The notes beneath the pieces were generated by a model that did no database searches, had not been told where the DNA came from, and saw nothing but the letters and a program-made list of their open reading frames with translations. Shown piece by piece: positions 14,497 to 23,964 of a DNA stretch of 61,590 bases; positions within the stretch are counted from its first letter, which is position 1, and each line of letters begins with the position of its first letter. The stretch lies in NCBI GenBank assembly GCA_947586185.1, contig CANPXN010000015.1, positions 1 to 61,590 of the forward strand. The letters run 5' to 3'. This DNA comes from an uncultured Clostridia bacterium (lineage in GTDB: Bacteria; Bacillota; Clostridia; Oscillospirales; Ruminococcaceae). The translations under genes and the position numbers were made by a program.

Positions 14497-15930
14497 TTAA
14501 GCCTTTTTCAAACACAACTCCAATTTATTTTCCAATGTTTTAAACAATGAGACATCTGCTGCTGGTGTTTGACGAATATTGATTACCTCTTTCTGCAATG
14601 CCTCAATCTTAAAAATATAATTTGATATATCGATTTTATGATTATTTAACATATAATTGTAAAAATCAATTTCTGCATAAATTCTTTCAAGCGCAAAATT
14701 CAACCTAAACATCTGCGGAAATTTAGAGGTCTTAGATAATTCATCCCTTTTACGAATTGCTACAGAATATTCAGTTTCTGAATTATCACCTAAATTCTTT
14801 TTTACTCTTGCCAAATTATATTGTACAAATGCTTGAAATACATCCATATTGTCACCTAAATTGCAACGACACAATTCAATTATCCGTTCAAAATTATTCT
14901 TTGCCGATTCTAATTTTTTCTTGTCATATGAATTTAATGACGAGTTCAAATAGCTCAAACCAATATAATTTTTTGACACACATTCAATTATCGGAGCAAG
15001 ATTATTAGCAAATGTGATTTTATTTAATTCTGTTAAAATCGTTTCTGCTATATTATTATAAAAAACATCACTTTCACATGGTTCTCTTTTTCTTTTGTGT
15101 TCTTCATATGTAACTATACTTTCGATAATTTTACGACAAGAAATTATGTATGGATTTTCATCAGTAAAATCTACAGATAAAAAATCAATTAATCTTCCCT
15201 CTATAACCTTTTCTGAAAAAAATGGCAGAAAAACCATTCTTTCAAAAATATACATAATCTGTTCTACATTACTTAATGCGGATTTTTCATACATCCACAT
15301 ATTAAATATTTCTTTTAATTGCCATTCCGCAGAATATTTTTTGATAACTTCAAACTGTTCCTCAGAAAAAAGGTTTTTATAATTTGTTTTATAGGAGGAA
15401 TTTAAAATTAAAGAATTAATCAAATTGTTAGCATTATAATTATTTACCTTTATAATATCATCTTTCATAATATCTAAAAAGTTTTCAAATATTTTTTTCA
15501 AATCATTATTGCTATCCTCTGCATTTATTACTTTAAAGTAAACTGCCGGTATGTCTGACGGAATCATATATTTATTATTTATAATATCTTCATATGGAAA
15601 ATCCAAAATGCTAAATATAGAATTTTTCTTTAATCGTCCCTTTAAATATCCCAATTCCAATATAACATTAGGTTTTGATAAAAATACTTTATCACTCTTA
15701 ATGTATAGATCCTTAGTAAAAAAAACAAAAGCATAATCACACTTGCTTAAATTATTGAACACTCTTAGTTCAATATCTTGTTCTTGGTCTAATAATGAAC
15801 TATCAACCATAATAGGTTCAATACAATATCCATTTGTTCTGTAATCAATAATTATTTTCTTTAAATTATTGGCATAATTCTGTGAATTACCACTATAGAT
15901 AATTCCAATTTTTTTATTCGTTCTTATCAT
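14497..15930 (-). CDS. TIR-like (CAP12-type) domain protein with TPR-like C-terminus
   Basis: The N-terminal 140 residues of this 477-residue protein match the prokaryotic TIR-like fold of nucleotide-binding/NADase effectors. There is a first strand IGIIYSG, DYAFVFFTKD, then PNVILELGYLKGRL with the presumed catalytic Glu92, and PSDIPAVYF. The rest is helical with repeat-like segments near 310-420 that resemble TPRs. AAGGAG precedes the ATG. No STING, CD-NTase or Sir2 partner lies next to it. It is best read as a stand-alone abortive-infection type NADase or sensor carried near the mobile element. AT-rich codon use supports transfer. Confidence 0.7.
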   Translation of the reverse strand: MIRTNKKIGIIYSGNSQNYANNLKKIIIDYRTNGYCIEPIMVDSSLLDQEQDIELRVFNNLSKCDYAFVFFTKDLYIKSDKVFLSKPNVILELGYLKGRLKKNSIFSILDFPYEDIINNKYMIPSDIPAVYFKVINAEDSNNDLKKIFENFLDIMKDDIIKVNNYNANNLINSLILNSSYKTNYKNLFSEEQFEVIKKYSAEWQLKEIFNMWMYEKSALSNVEQIMYIFERMVFLPFFSEKVIEGRLIDFLSVDFTDENPYIISCRKIIESIVTYEEHKRKREPCESDVFYNNIAETILTELNKITFANNLAPIIECVSKNYIGLSYLNSSLNSYDKKKLESAKNNFERIIELCRCNLGDNMDVFQAFVQYNLARVKKNLGDNSETEYSVAIRKRDELSKTSKFPQMFRLNFALERIYAEIDFYNYMLNNHKIDISNYIFKIEALQKEVINIRQTPAADVSLFKTLENKLELCLKKA

Positions 15931-16112
15931 GAAACAATACTCCTTTATTAATTATCTTTGAATTTTTAAATTATTTTTTCTTCAAGCGCTTAATATATAT
16001 TTTAATGTACTGCATTAAGTTTTCATGCCTAAATGGTTCATGAATTACTGTGAATTTCAATAGGTTTTCATACCTGTAACGGAAATATAACGGAAACGAA
16101 GCAATATTTGAG
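15931..16112. other. AT-rich spacer with short direct repeats
   Basis: There is no gene here. GTTTTCATGCCT (16019-16030) and GTTTTCATACCT (16064-16075) are 11/12-identical direct repeats 45 bp apart. They could be integrase arm sites marking an element end, but no second att copy was found. Confidence 0.25.
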
Positions 16113-16153
16113 CAAAAAATACCGCCCTCTGAATCGCTTCAAAGGGCGTATTT
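16113..16153 (-). terminator. terminator of tRNA-fMet
   Basis: On the minus strand GCCCTTTGAA and TTCAGAGGGC form a stem with one G-U wobble, followed by GGTATTTTTT. It follows the tRNA closely, so the native tRNA terminator is intact. Confidence 0.7.
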
Positions 16154-16157
16154 ACGT

Positions 16158-16234
<77 letters not shown>

Positions 16235-16259
16235 ATATATGAATTTCAAGTACTTAAAC

Positions 16260-16288
16260 ATTATACCACATTTACTCATGAATGTCAA
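16260..16288 (-). promoter_or_regulatory. promoter of tRNA-fMet
   Basis: On the minus strand, TTGACA (16288-16283), 17 bp, TATAAT (16265-16260). Confidence 0.85.
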
Positions 16289-16381
16289 GTACTTTTTTTA
16301 TTTTTTTGATACAACAAAATCCTTGATAATTTCATAATATATTATATTCATATTTTATAAAAATATTCCTGAAATGAGAAA

Positions 16382-16403
16382 GGTCATGCATAGGCATGAC
16401 CTT
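16382..16403 (-). terminator. hairpin after clpX
   Basis: GGTCATGC and GCATGACC form a perfect 8-bp stem just beyond the clpX stop, followed on the minus strand by a modest TTTCTC tract. Confidence 0.5.
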
Positions 16404-16408
16404 AAAGA

Positions 16409-17680
16409 TCAACTGCTTTTTTTAACCTTTTTGCGGCTTCTTTTCATAATAGGAGGAGTATTGTTTCTTACGCAGTCCGCAGTAATAACAATTTTATCCA
16501 CATCAGGATCGGACGGCGCATCAAACATTACCTGCATTAAAACTCCCTCAAGAATCGCCCTTAGACCTCTTGCACCGGTTTTCTGGGATATAGCCTTTTT
16601 AGCGATCTCCAGCAGCGCTTCTTCCTCGATTTCAAGTTCTATATCATCATAAGCAAACAGTTTTTTATACTGCTTCATAAGTGCATTTTTCGGCTCTGTG
16701 AGAATTTTTATAAGAGCATCTTCGTCAAGCTCGTCAAGAACTGTTATAACAGGAAGACGTCCCACAAGCTCTGGAACAATGCCGAACTTCACCAGATCCT
16801 GAGGTATAACCTTGTGGAAGATATTCTTAGACTGCTCCTTCTTTGACGCAACATCTGCTCCAAAGCCAAGCGCAGATGAATTAACTCGCTTTAAGATCGA
16901 CTGTTCAAGTCCATCAAAAGCTCCTCCACAGATAAACAAAATATTTTTTGTATTAATGTGAATAAATTCCTGGTTAGGATGCTTTCTACCACCCTGAGGA
17001 GGTACATTTGAAACTGTGCCCTCTATAATTTTCAAAAGAGCCTGCTGAACTCCCTCACCGCTTACATCCCTTGTCAATGAGGTGTTTTCAGACTTTCTTG
17101 CGATCTTGTCTATCTCGTCAATATAAATGATACCACGCTCTGCCGCTTCAATATCAAAGTCCGCAGCCTGAATCAGTCTGAGCAGTACGTTCTCAACGTC
17201 ATCGCCCACATATCCTGCCTCTGTAATAGTTGTAGCGTCAGCTATTGCAAAAGGAACATCCAGCGCCCTTGCAAGAGTCTGTGCAAGGAACGTCTTTCCC
17301 ACGCCGGTAGGTCCCAGCAGCAAAACATTACTTTTCTGGATTTCCACATCGCCGCCGTCCTCCTGGCTAAGGATTCTTTTATAGTGGTTGTAGACCGAAA
17401 CTGCAAGGGAAATCTTCGCCTTGTCCTGACCAACAACATATTCGTCAAGAACAGCCTTGATCTCCGCAGGAGTAAGAAGATGAATCACTCTGCCGTCAGG
17501 AGTAGCCTTTCTGGCTTCTCTTCCGGTTTTTTTATTTTTAGCAAGAGGTCCGAACAACAATTCATAGCAGTAAACCACACACTCATCGCAAATATTTGTA
17601 TCGCCTGCTGAAAACATGCTCTGAACCTTACTTTCAGGCTTGCCGCAGAAATTACAGCACTTTATAATTTTGTCCGGCAT
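16409..17680 (-). CDS. clpX: ATP-dependent Clp protease ATPase ClpX
   Basis: The 423-residue AAA+ unfoldase delivers substrates to ClpP in the cytoplasm. It has the N-terminal zinc-binding domain (C9, C12, C31, C34). The Walker A is GPTGVGKT and the Walker B is YIDEIDK. The sensor 2 region is [10 protein letters not shown], and the length is normal for the family. GGGAGG lies ahead of the ATG, and clpP ends 11 bp upstream. It is the last gene of the tig-clpP-clpX cluster. Confidence 0.97.
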   Translation of the reverse strand: MPDKIIKCCNFCGKPESKVQSMFSAGDTNICDECVVYCYELLFGPLAKNKKTGREARKATPDGRVIHLLTPAEIKAVLDEYVVGQDKAKISLAVSVYNHYKRILSQEDGGDVEIQKSNVLLLGPTGVGKTFLAQTLARALDVPFAIADATTITEAGYVGDDVENVLLRLIQAADFDIEAAERGIIYIDEIDKIARKSENTSLTRDVSGEGVQQALLKIIEGTVSNVPPQGGRKHPNQEFIHINTKNILFICGGAFDGLEQSILKRVNSSALGFGADVASKKEQSKNIFHKVIPQDLVKFGIVPELVGRLPVITVLDELDEDALIKILTEPKNALMKQYKKLFAYDDIELEIEEEALLEIAKKAISQKTGARGLRAILEGVLMQVMFDAPSDPDVDKIVITADCVRNNTPPIMKRSRKKVKKSS

Positions 17681-17691
17681 CCGGTACCTCC

Positions 17692-18279
17692 CTATCTGTT
17701 TGCAATTACCTTATCAATCAGACCGTATTCCATAGCTTCCTTTGCAGTCATAAAGTTATCACGATCAGTATCTCTCTGAATCTCCTCCAGTGGTCTGCCT
17801 GTATTCTCACTGAGGATTCTGTTCAGGTTATCCTTTGTTTTAAGCAGATTATCAGTACGAATCTTTATATCAGTTGCCTGACCCTGCATTCCTCCGGAGA
17901 TAAGCGGCTGATGTATCATGATCTCACTGTTAGGAAGAGCAAGACGCTTTCCCTTTGCGCCTGATGAAAGAAGGAACGCTCCCATTGAAGCTGCAAGACC
18001 GATACAAATTGTTGACACATCGCATTTTATATACTGCATTGTATCATAAATAGCCATTCCGGCAGTAACGGAGCCTCCCGGACTGTTAATGTAAAGGCTG
18101 ATATCCTTTTCCGGATCCTGACTTTCAAGATAAAGGAGCTGAGCAACAATAAGACTTGCCGTAGTATCGTTTACATCCTCTGAAAGCATTATTATCCTGT
18201 CATTAAGGAGTCTTGAGAAAATATCGTATGAACGTTCTCCACGGCTGGTCTGTTCCACAACATAAGGTACCAAACTCAT
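17692..18279 (-). CDS. clpP: ATP-dependent Clp protease proteolytic subunit ClpP
   Basis: The 195-residue serine protease forms the barrel that degrades proteins fed by ClpX. Catalytic Ser lies in [11 protein letters not shown] near 97 and His in IMIHQPL near 122; Asp lies in the DTDRDNFM region near 171. The N-terminus ([20 protein letters not shown]) is typical. It follows tig and precedes clpX on the same strand. Confidence 0.97.
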   Translation of the reverse strand: MSLVPYVVEQTSRGERSYDIFSRLLNDRIIMLSEDVNDTTASLIVAQLLYLESQDPEKDISLYINSPGGSVTAGMAIYDTMQYIKCDVSTICIGLAASMGAFLLSSGAKGKRLALPNSEIMIHQPLISGGMQGQATDIKIRTDNLLKTKDNLNRILSENTGRPLEEIQRDTDRDNFMTAKEAMEYGLIDKVIANR

Positions 18280-18409
18280 TTCTATCTTCCTTTCTTCTGT
18301 ATCTGTATATTCATGTCAACACTGCAAAAAATCCATAAGGTCAAGCAAAAACAACAGTTCCTGCTTAAATCAAAGGAATGCTTGCCGTCTGCATTTATGA
18401 GCAAAACGC

Positions 18410-18436
18410 CGCTGTCTTAAAAAAGTCAAGACAGCG
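18410..18436 (-). terminator. hairpin between tig and clpP
   Basis: CGCTGTCTT (18410-18418) pairs with AAGACAGCG (18428-18436). The T tract after it on the minus strand is weak (GGCGTTTTG), so it may only partly terminate tig transcripts before clpP. Confidence 0.5.
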
Positions 18437-18452
18437 CCGCTTTATTTACTGA

Positions 18453-19775
18453 TTATTCAGCTTCTTTTTCCTCTTCTTTATTTTCAAGAAGGCTGTTGTC
18501 GATAACTGCGTTATCCTTTACAAGCTCAATTGCTCTTGTAACTCTCATATCGGTTATAAAGTCAGTCATAGGGATACGAGTCTTTACATCTTCAAGGCTC
18601 ATGCCGTTATCAGCAGCAATATCGCTGAGCTGCTTGTCGATATCCTCCTGGCTGATCTCGATGTTTTCGTTATCAGCGATCTTTTCAAGAGCGAGTCTGA
18701 GCTTAACTTCGTTTTTAGCTCTGTCCTCAAATGTAGCCCTGAATGAATCCATGTCCATACCTGTATACTGGAGGTACACGTCAAGGCTCATACCCTGCTG
18801 CTTGAGCTGGAACTCAAAGGTTGAAATAAGTGAATCTATACGTCTTTCAAACATGCAGTTAGGAATTACAGCTTCCATTTTAGCAATGAGCTGTTCCATA
18901 ATATAGCTTTCAAAAGCTGCGTCAGACTGTGACTTAGCGCTCTTTTCCAGCTTTTCCTTCATGTCAGCTTTCCACTCGTCCATTGTATCGAACTCTGTGG
19001 TATCCTTTATAAGCTCGTCGTCAGCCTCAGGAAGCTCTGTCATATTGATCGCATTAAGCTTGATCTTAAATACAGCCGGCTTGCCTGCAAGCTCTTCCAT
19101 CTGATATTCCTCAGGGAATGTCACGTTAATATCGAACTCTTCACCGACCTTGTGACCTATGATCTGATCTTCAAAGCCAGGGATAAACTGACCGCTGCCA
19201 AGCTTCAATGGGAATGCGTCAGCCTTGCCGCCGTCAAAAGCCTTTCCGTCCATAAAGCCTTCAAAATCAATGATAACTTCGTCTTTAAGCTCTGCGCCTC
19301 TGTCGTCAACTGAAACGATTCTTGCGTTTCTCTGTCTGAGCTGCTCGAGCTGTGCATTGATATCCTCATCAGTAATATCCTTGACAGATCTTGGTGCCTT
19401 TATACCCTTGTAATCTTCAATAGTAACTTCCGGCTTTGTAACGCATACGGCCTTGAACTCTACGCCCTTTTCCTTATCTACTGAAACAGCCTCAAACTTA
19501 GGGTTATCAACCAGTACAAGTCCTGATTCAGCAAGCGCCGGTGGGAACTCCTGACCGATAAGAGTGTTAAGAGCCTCCTCATAGAAAGCGCCTTCGCCGT
19601 AATACTTTTCAACGAGCTTTCTGCTTACCTTTCCCTTTCTGAAGCCAGGAATTGATATATTCCTCTTCTGCTTTTCATAAGCAGCGTTAACTGCTGCCTC
19701 AAAGCCTTCAGCGTCAACTTCAAACAGAAGCTCCTGTGTATTTACGTCAACCTTAGTTGATGATTTCAAACTCAT
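18453..19775 (-). CDS. tig: trigger factor
   Basis: The 440-residue ribosome-associated chaperone and peptidyl-prolyl isomerase has an N-terminal ribosome-binding domain with the signature GFRKGKVSRKL near residue 45. The FKBP-type PPIase domain is in the middle (DEVIIDFEGFMDGKAF...GSGQFIPGFEDQIIG), followed by a long helical C-terminal chaperone domain. Start 19775 is chosen because GGAGG lies 8 nt upstream; the frame is open to a TTG at 19790 that overlaps this site. First gene of tig-clpP-clpX. Confidence 0.96.
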   Translation of the reverse strand: MSLKSSTKVDVNTQELLFEVDAEGFEAAVNAAYEKQKRNISIPGFRKGKVSRKLVEKYYGEGAFYEEALNTLIGQEFPPALAESGLVLVDNPKFEAVSVDKEKGVEFKAVCVTKPEVTIEDYKGIKAPRSVKDITDEDINAQLEQLRQRNARIVSVDDRGAELKDEVIIDFEGFMDGKAFDGGKADAFPLKLGSGQFIPGFEDQIIGHKVGEEFDINVTFPEEYQMEELAGKPAVFKIKLNAINMTELPEADDELIKDTTEFDTMDEWKADMKEKLEKSAKSQSDAAFESYIMEQLIAKMEAVIPNCMFERRIDSLISTFEFQLKQQGMSLDVYLQYTGMDMDSFRATFEDRAKNEVKLRLALEKIADNENIEISQEDIDKQLSDIAADNGMSLEDVKTRIPMTDFITDMRVTRAIELVKDNAVIDNSLLENKEEEKEAE

Positions 19776-19846
19776 TTCAACGTCCTCCAATTAAAATTAT
19801 ATTAAGCCGCCCTGCACCGAGCAGCATATACGTGCATACCTTAACT

Positions 19847-19855
19847 ATTATATCA
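19847..19855 (-). promoter_or_regulatory. tig: extended -10 promoter of tig
   Basis: TGATATAAT on the minus strand is an extended -10 (TGnTATAAT). The matching -35 (TAGAAA) is weak. It is 72 bp upstream of the tig start. Confidence 0.55.
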
Positions 19856-19907
19856 TAAGGTGAAAATTATTTCTATAAATTTTCTCGACTTCTACATTAT
19901 TTACAAA

Positions 19908-20597
19908 TTATAGAACAAATACCGGTTTGAATTGTACAAAATCACCGGAAATCAATCCAAATTTTATCCCGTCACGCTCTCCGTTTATGGCATATTTAAA
20001 TCCCGGACCGTGAATATGGCCGTAATAACATGTCTTTACATCATATTTAAAAAGCACGTCCAGTATGTCATAATTGCAATTACTTCCATAGATCGGAGGG
20101 TAGTGCATAAACACTATGGGTTTCAGTCCCTCGCTCAATGCGGATTTAATGGACGCTTCAAGTCTTCCCACCTCACGATTCAAGACCTTAGCGTCAAATT
20201 CCTCTCCGGGCATATTGACCCATCCCCTTGTGCCGCATATCCCGTATTCTCCAAAGCTGTAATGATTATTGTGAAGAATACTGAGAGTGGAAAATCCACT
20301 GCTTTCAAAAAATTCCGTCATCTTCTTCATGGAGTTCCACCAGTAGTCATGGTTGCCCTTTAGGATTATCTTACGCCCCGGAAGACCATTGATAAACTCA
20401 AAGTCCTTATATGCCTGTCCAAGGCTCATTGCCCATGAGCTGTCTCCGGCAACGACTACAGTATCATCACTGCCGACCGTTTCACGCCAGTTTTTTTCAA
20501 GTATCTCCATATGGTTTTCCCAGCCCCTGAATATATTCATAGGCTTTCCGGGAACCCCTATTGAAAGATGAAGATCGCCAATAACAAACAGCTTCAT
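19908..20597 (-). CDS. calcineurin-like metallophosphoesterase
   Basis: The 229-residue phosphoesterase has the metal-binding motifs GDLHLS, GDSSWA (a variant of GDxxD/E), GNHDYWW and YGHIHGP. No signal peptide is present, so it is cytoplasmic. Its start codon overlaps the thrC stop (TAATG). The substrate cannot be told from sequence. Confidence 0.85.
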   Translation of the reverse strand: MKLFVIGDLHLSIGVPGKPMNIFRGWENHMEILEKNWRETVGSDDTVVVAGDSSWAMSLGQAYKDFEFINGLPGRKIILKGNHDYWWNSMKKMTEFFESSGFSTLSILHNNHYSFGEYGICGTRGWVNMPGEEFDAKVLNREVGRLEASIKSALSEGLKPIVFMHYPPIYGSNCNYDILDVLFKYDVKTCYYGHIHGPGFKYAINGERDGIKFGLISGDFVQFKPVFVL

Positions 20598-22096
20598 TAC
20601 TCAGCAATGCCGAAATCCTGAAGAACAAAGCTCTTCATTTCTGATTTATCTATGACCTTGCTGAATCTCTGCTCCTTGTTTTTAAGCGCTGCAAGGGATG
20701 CGGGAACAGGAATCCTTGAATATTCCAGAACCTTATCGACCTTATCGTATTCATCAAGATCGGAGGTTTTTCCCTCAAGAGCCTCAAGAACGCTTGCGCT
20801 GAACTTATAAGGGCTTGCTGTGGAGGCGATAATTGTCTTTGTATCATCCCCTGTACGAGCCTTGTAGTCCTCATAGACCTTTACAGCAACAGCAGTATGA
20901 GTATCGCAGGTGTAGGAGTACTTGTCAAAGATTTCCTTTATAGTAGCCTTTGTCTGACTGTCGTCGCAGAAGCCAGCTGAAAATTCCTCTGAGAGTATCT
21001 TCTTAACGTTCTCTGTAACTTCGTATCTGCCTTCCTTTGCAAGGCTTCCGAACCACTCTTTTATCTGCTTATCGTCTTCTCCTGTAAGAAGATAGAGAAG
21101 TCTTTCAAGGTTACTTGAAATAAGAATATCCATTGACGGAGAACAGGTCGTGAAAAACTCTCTGTTTCTGTCATAAACGCCTGTATTTATAAAATCAGTA
21201 AGGACCTTGTTTACATTTGAAGCGCAGATAAGTCTGTTTACTGGAAGTCCCATATGCTTTGCATAGTAAGCTGCAAGGATATTTCCGAAGTTACCTGTCG
21301 GAACAACTATGTTCACCTTATCGCCAAGAGCTATTTCACCGCTTTCTGCAAGGGACGCATAGGCTGAAATGTAGTATGCTATCTGCGGAAGAAGACGTCC
21401 CCAGTTAATAGAGTTTGCACTTGAGAACATGAGTCCGTGCTCGTTCATTTTCTCCTTTATCTCCGGGTCTGTAAAAATAGCCTTTACTCCGTTCTGGCAG
21501 TCGTCAAAATTACCCTTTAAAGCGCATACGCCTACGTTTGAGCCTTCCTGAGTGGTCATCTGACGCTTCTGCATAGGACTTACGCCGTCCTCAGGATAGA
21601 AAACAAGTATCTGTGTTCCCGGAACGTCCTTAAAGCCCTCCAGCGCTGCCTTTCCGGTATCTCCGGAGGTTGCAACGAGAATGATTATCTTCTTGTCAAG
21701 ATTTATTTTTTTAGCCGACGTTGTAAGGAAATACGGAAGTATCTGTAGCGCCATATCCTTAAATGCACATGTAGGACCATGCCACAGTTCCAGCATATAT
21801 GTGCCGTCAAAAAGCTCTGAAAGCTCTGCAATGCTTTCTGTTTCAAAGTTTTTTGTGCTGTATGCATTGTCTGTGCAATACTGGATCTCAGCGTCCGTAA
21901 AATCTGTTAGGTATTTCTTGAAAACATAGGCTGCTCTGCATGAATAATTAAGCCCCGAAAGGTACTTTATTTCATCGAGAGTAATCTCAGGTATGCTGTC
22001 CGGGACAAAAAGTCCTCCGTCTGCTGAAATACCCTGAGTAATTGCCTCTGCACTGCTTACTCTGAGACTGCTGTCTCTTGTGCTCTTATAATACAT
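20597..22096 (-). CDS. thrC: threonine synthase
   Basis: This 499-residue PLP enzyme converts O-phosphohomoserine to threonine. The PLP lysine lies in WHGPTCAFKDMALQ near residue 107. The VATSGDTGKAALEG and VPTGNFGNILAAYYAK phosphate/PLP-binding segments are typical of the long (yeast/E. coli-like) class. Start 22096 (MYYKSTRDSS) follows AAAGGG; a GTG at 22105 is less likely. It is coupled to the downstream phosphoesterase. Confidence 0.93.
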   Translation of the reverse strand: MYYKSTRDSSLRVSSAEAITQGISADGGLFVPDSIPEITLDEIKYLSGLNYSCRAAYVFKKYLTDFTDAEIQYCTDNAYSTKNFETESIAELSELFDGTYMLELWHGPTCAFKDMALQILPYFLTTSAKKINLDKKIIILVATSGDTGKAALEGFKDVPGTQILVFYPEDGVSPMQKRQMTTQEGSNVGVCALKGNFDDCQNGVKAIFTDPEIKEKMNEHGLMFSSANSINWGRLLPQIAYYISAYASLAESGEIALGDKVNIVVPTGNFGNILAAYYAKHMGLPVNRLICASNVNKVLTDFINTGVYDRNREFFTTCSPSMDILISSNLERLLYLLTGEDDKQIKEWFGSLAKEGRYEVTENVKKILSEEFSAGFCDDSQTKATIKEIFDKYSYTCDTHTAVAVKVYEDYKARTGDDTKTIIASTASPYKFSASVLEALEGKTSDLDEYDKVDKVLEYSRIPVPASLAALKNKEQRFSKVIDKSEMKSFVLQDFGIAE

Positions 22097-22116
22097 AACT
22101 ATCACCCTTTTTGTTA

Positions 22117-22479
22117 TTATACGCTCCCACCGTCAAAAGCGTTTTCAATATATTCAAGACTGCAAAGCAGTCCTTTTTCCGTTATAACAAGCGCCGTATC
22201 AAAACGGGGCTGAAGCTGACTGCCGGAAATATCAATATAGCTCTGCGCAGTCCTGATAATTCTTTTTTTCTTTGAAGCGTCCACAGAATCAATACCCGAA
22301 ATAAAATCTCTTTCCCGGGTCTTCACCTCTGTAAAGACGATATATTCCCTGTCACAGGAAATAATGTCGATCTCTCCACCCCGAACTTTAAAATTTCTTG
22401 CAAGAATTTTATATCCCTTTTTTTCAAGGTATACACATACTGCGTCCTCGCCCAGCGCTCCCGATCTATTTTTTGGCAT
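22117..22479 (-). CDS. YraN/UPF0102 family nuclease-fold protein
   Basis: This 120-residue protein has the restriction-endonuclease-like fold signature of the family: GALGEDAV at the N-terminus, [10 protein letters not shown], and FTEVKTRE. Its 5' end overlaps rnhB by 14 bp, a common arrangement in bacteria. The cellular role is poorly known; a link to DNA repair or recombination is proposed for homologues. Confidence 0.88.
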   Translation of the reverse strand: MPKNRSGALGEDAVCVYLEKKGYKILARNFKVRGGEIDIISCDREYIVFTEVKTRERDFISGIDSVDASKKKRIIRTAQSYIDISGSQLQPRFDTALVITEKGLLCSLEYIENAFDGGSV

Positions 22480-23083
22480 AAAGCTTTTTCAGAAACGACG
22501 GTCTGTGTACGGGACACGGACCATACTCTATTATAGCCTGGCAGTGAAGCTTTGTGCCGTAGCCCTTGTGCCTTTCAAAGCCATACTGAGGATACTGCTT
22601 TGCAAGCTCCTTCATATATCTGTCCCTTGTGACCTTAGCAAGTATTGACGCAGCGGCAATTGAAGCGGAGGTCCCGTCGCCCTTTACGACTGACCTTGCA
22701 TCACAGGGAACATCCGGAGTTTTATTGCCGTCAATAAGGGCAAGCTCCGGCTTTATATCAAGTCCTAAAACTGCTCTTCTCATTGCAAGCATTGCGGCTT
22801 CAAGTATATTATACTTTTCTATTTCCTCAACAGTTGCCTTTGCGATACAGTAATCCTCAGCCTTTTCTATAATTTCCTCATACAGCGCTTCCCTCTTTTT
22901 TTCGGAGAGCTTTTTGCTGTCGTTAAGCCCCTCTATGGGATTTTCCGGGTCAAGTATAACTGCCGCCGCATAGACATCTCCGGCTAAAGGGCCTCTTCCT
23001 GCCTCATCAACTCCGCAGAAAGTCCCGGCGCTGTTTCTGACCGCCTCGTCATACTCGTAAAGGCTTTCTAAATTATCCGTCAT
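22466..23083 (-). CDS. rnhB: ribonuclease HII
   Basis: This 205-residue enzyme removes ribonucleotides from DNA-RNA hybrids. The catalytic acidic residues lie in [20 protein letters not shown] (DEAGRG), and LIDGNK and [15 protein letters not shown] are conserved. Start 23083 ([12 protein letters not shown]) is preferred because GGAGGAAACAGAAA precedes it; the frame is open to 23146 inside rbgA. It overlaps rbgA by 11 bp. Confidence 0.94.
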   Translation of the reverse strand: MTDNLESLYEYDEAVRNSAGTFCGVDEAGRGPLAGDVYAAAVILDPENPIEGLNDSKKLSEKKREALYEEIIEKAEDYCIAKATVEEIEKYNILEAAMLAMRRAVLGLDIKPELALIDGNKTPDVPCDARSVVKGDGTSASIAAASILAKVTRDRYMKELAKQYPQYGFERHKGYGTKLHCQAIIEYGPCPVHRPSFLKKLYAKK

Positions 23084-23951
23084 TTTCTGTTTCCTCCGGA
23101 AGCTCAAGAGTAATTTTTCCAAGCTTTCCGCTCCTGAACTCGTCAAGAACTATTATTGCGGCTCTTTCAGTATTTACCTCGCCGCCGGAAACAAGCATAC
23201 CTCTTTTGCGGCCTACACGCTGTAAAAGCTCATAGCCGTCGCTGCTGTCCGTTTCGATCTTATATCTTTCCGCCAGAGCCGCAGGATAACCTGATGCAAG
23301 CTCCTCCAGAAGATAAGCCGCCAAAGCTTCAATATCCAGAACATCGTCCTTTACAGCTCCTGTAAAAGCAAGTTTTCTTGCAACTCGCTGGTCATCAAAC
23401 TTTGGCCACAGAACTCCCGGCATATCCAGCATTTCAACATTATCCCCCAGCTTTACCCACTGCTTGGTGCGAGTAACGCCGGGTCTGTCCTCCACCTTTG
23501 TGCGCTTTGCCTTTGCCATGCGGTTTATAAAGGAGGACTTTCCCACGTTTGGAATGCCGACTATCATAAGTCTTAACGGCGCACCGATCATGCCCTTTTG
23601 ATTTCTTTTTTCGATCAGCTCCCTCAGAAGCTGATTTCTTACAGCCGGAAGAAAAGACTTTACTCCGTTTCCGCTCCGGCAGTCTGCTGCGATAACAGTA
23701 AAGCCCTGATTTTTAAGATAGCTCATCCACTTGTCAGTAGCCTTCCTGTCCGCCATATCGCTTTTATTGAGTATCAGCATTCTCGGCTTATTTTTTACAA
23801 GCCTGTCCATTTCAGGATTCCTGCTGCTCATTGGTATTCTTGCGTCTATTATCTCCACAACGCCATCCACAAGTGAAAGATTCGACTGTATCATGCGCCG
23901 TGTTTTTGTCATATGCCCCGGAAACCACTGTATTGAAGTCATTTCCGCCAT
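23073..23951 (-). CDS. rbgA: ribosome biogenesis GTPase RbgA (YlqF)
   Basis: The 292-residue circularly permuted GTPase acts in late 50S assembly. The N-terminus [13 protein letters not shown] is diagnostic. G4 (NKSD) precedes G1 ([10 protein letters not shown]), and G3 is DMPG. GGAGGGAG lies upstream of the ATG. The rplS-(lepB)-rbgA-rnhB order is the Firmicute arrangement. Confidence 0.95.
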   Translation of the reverse strand: MAEMTSIQWFPGHMTKTRRMIQSNLSLVDGVVEIIDARIPMSSRNPEMDRLVKNKPRMLILNKSDMADRKATDKWMSYLKNQGFTVIAADCRSGNGVKSFLPAVRNQLLRELIEKRNQKGMIGAPLRLMIVGIPNVGKSSFINRMAKAKRTKVEDRPGVTRTKQWVKLGDNVEMLDMPGVLWPKFDDQRVARKLAFTGAVKDDVLDIEALAAYLLEELASGYPAALAERYKIETDSSDGYELLQRVGRKRGMLVSGGEVNTERAAIIVLDEFRSGKLGKITLELPEETENDG

Positions 23952-23964
23952 TAATATCTCCCTC

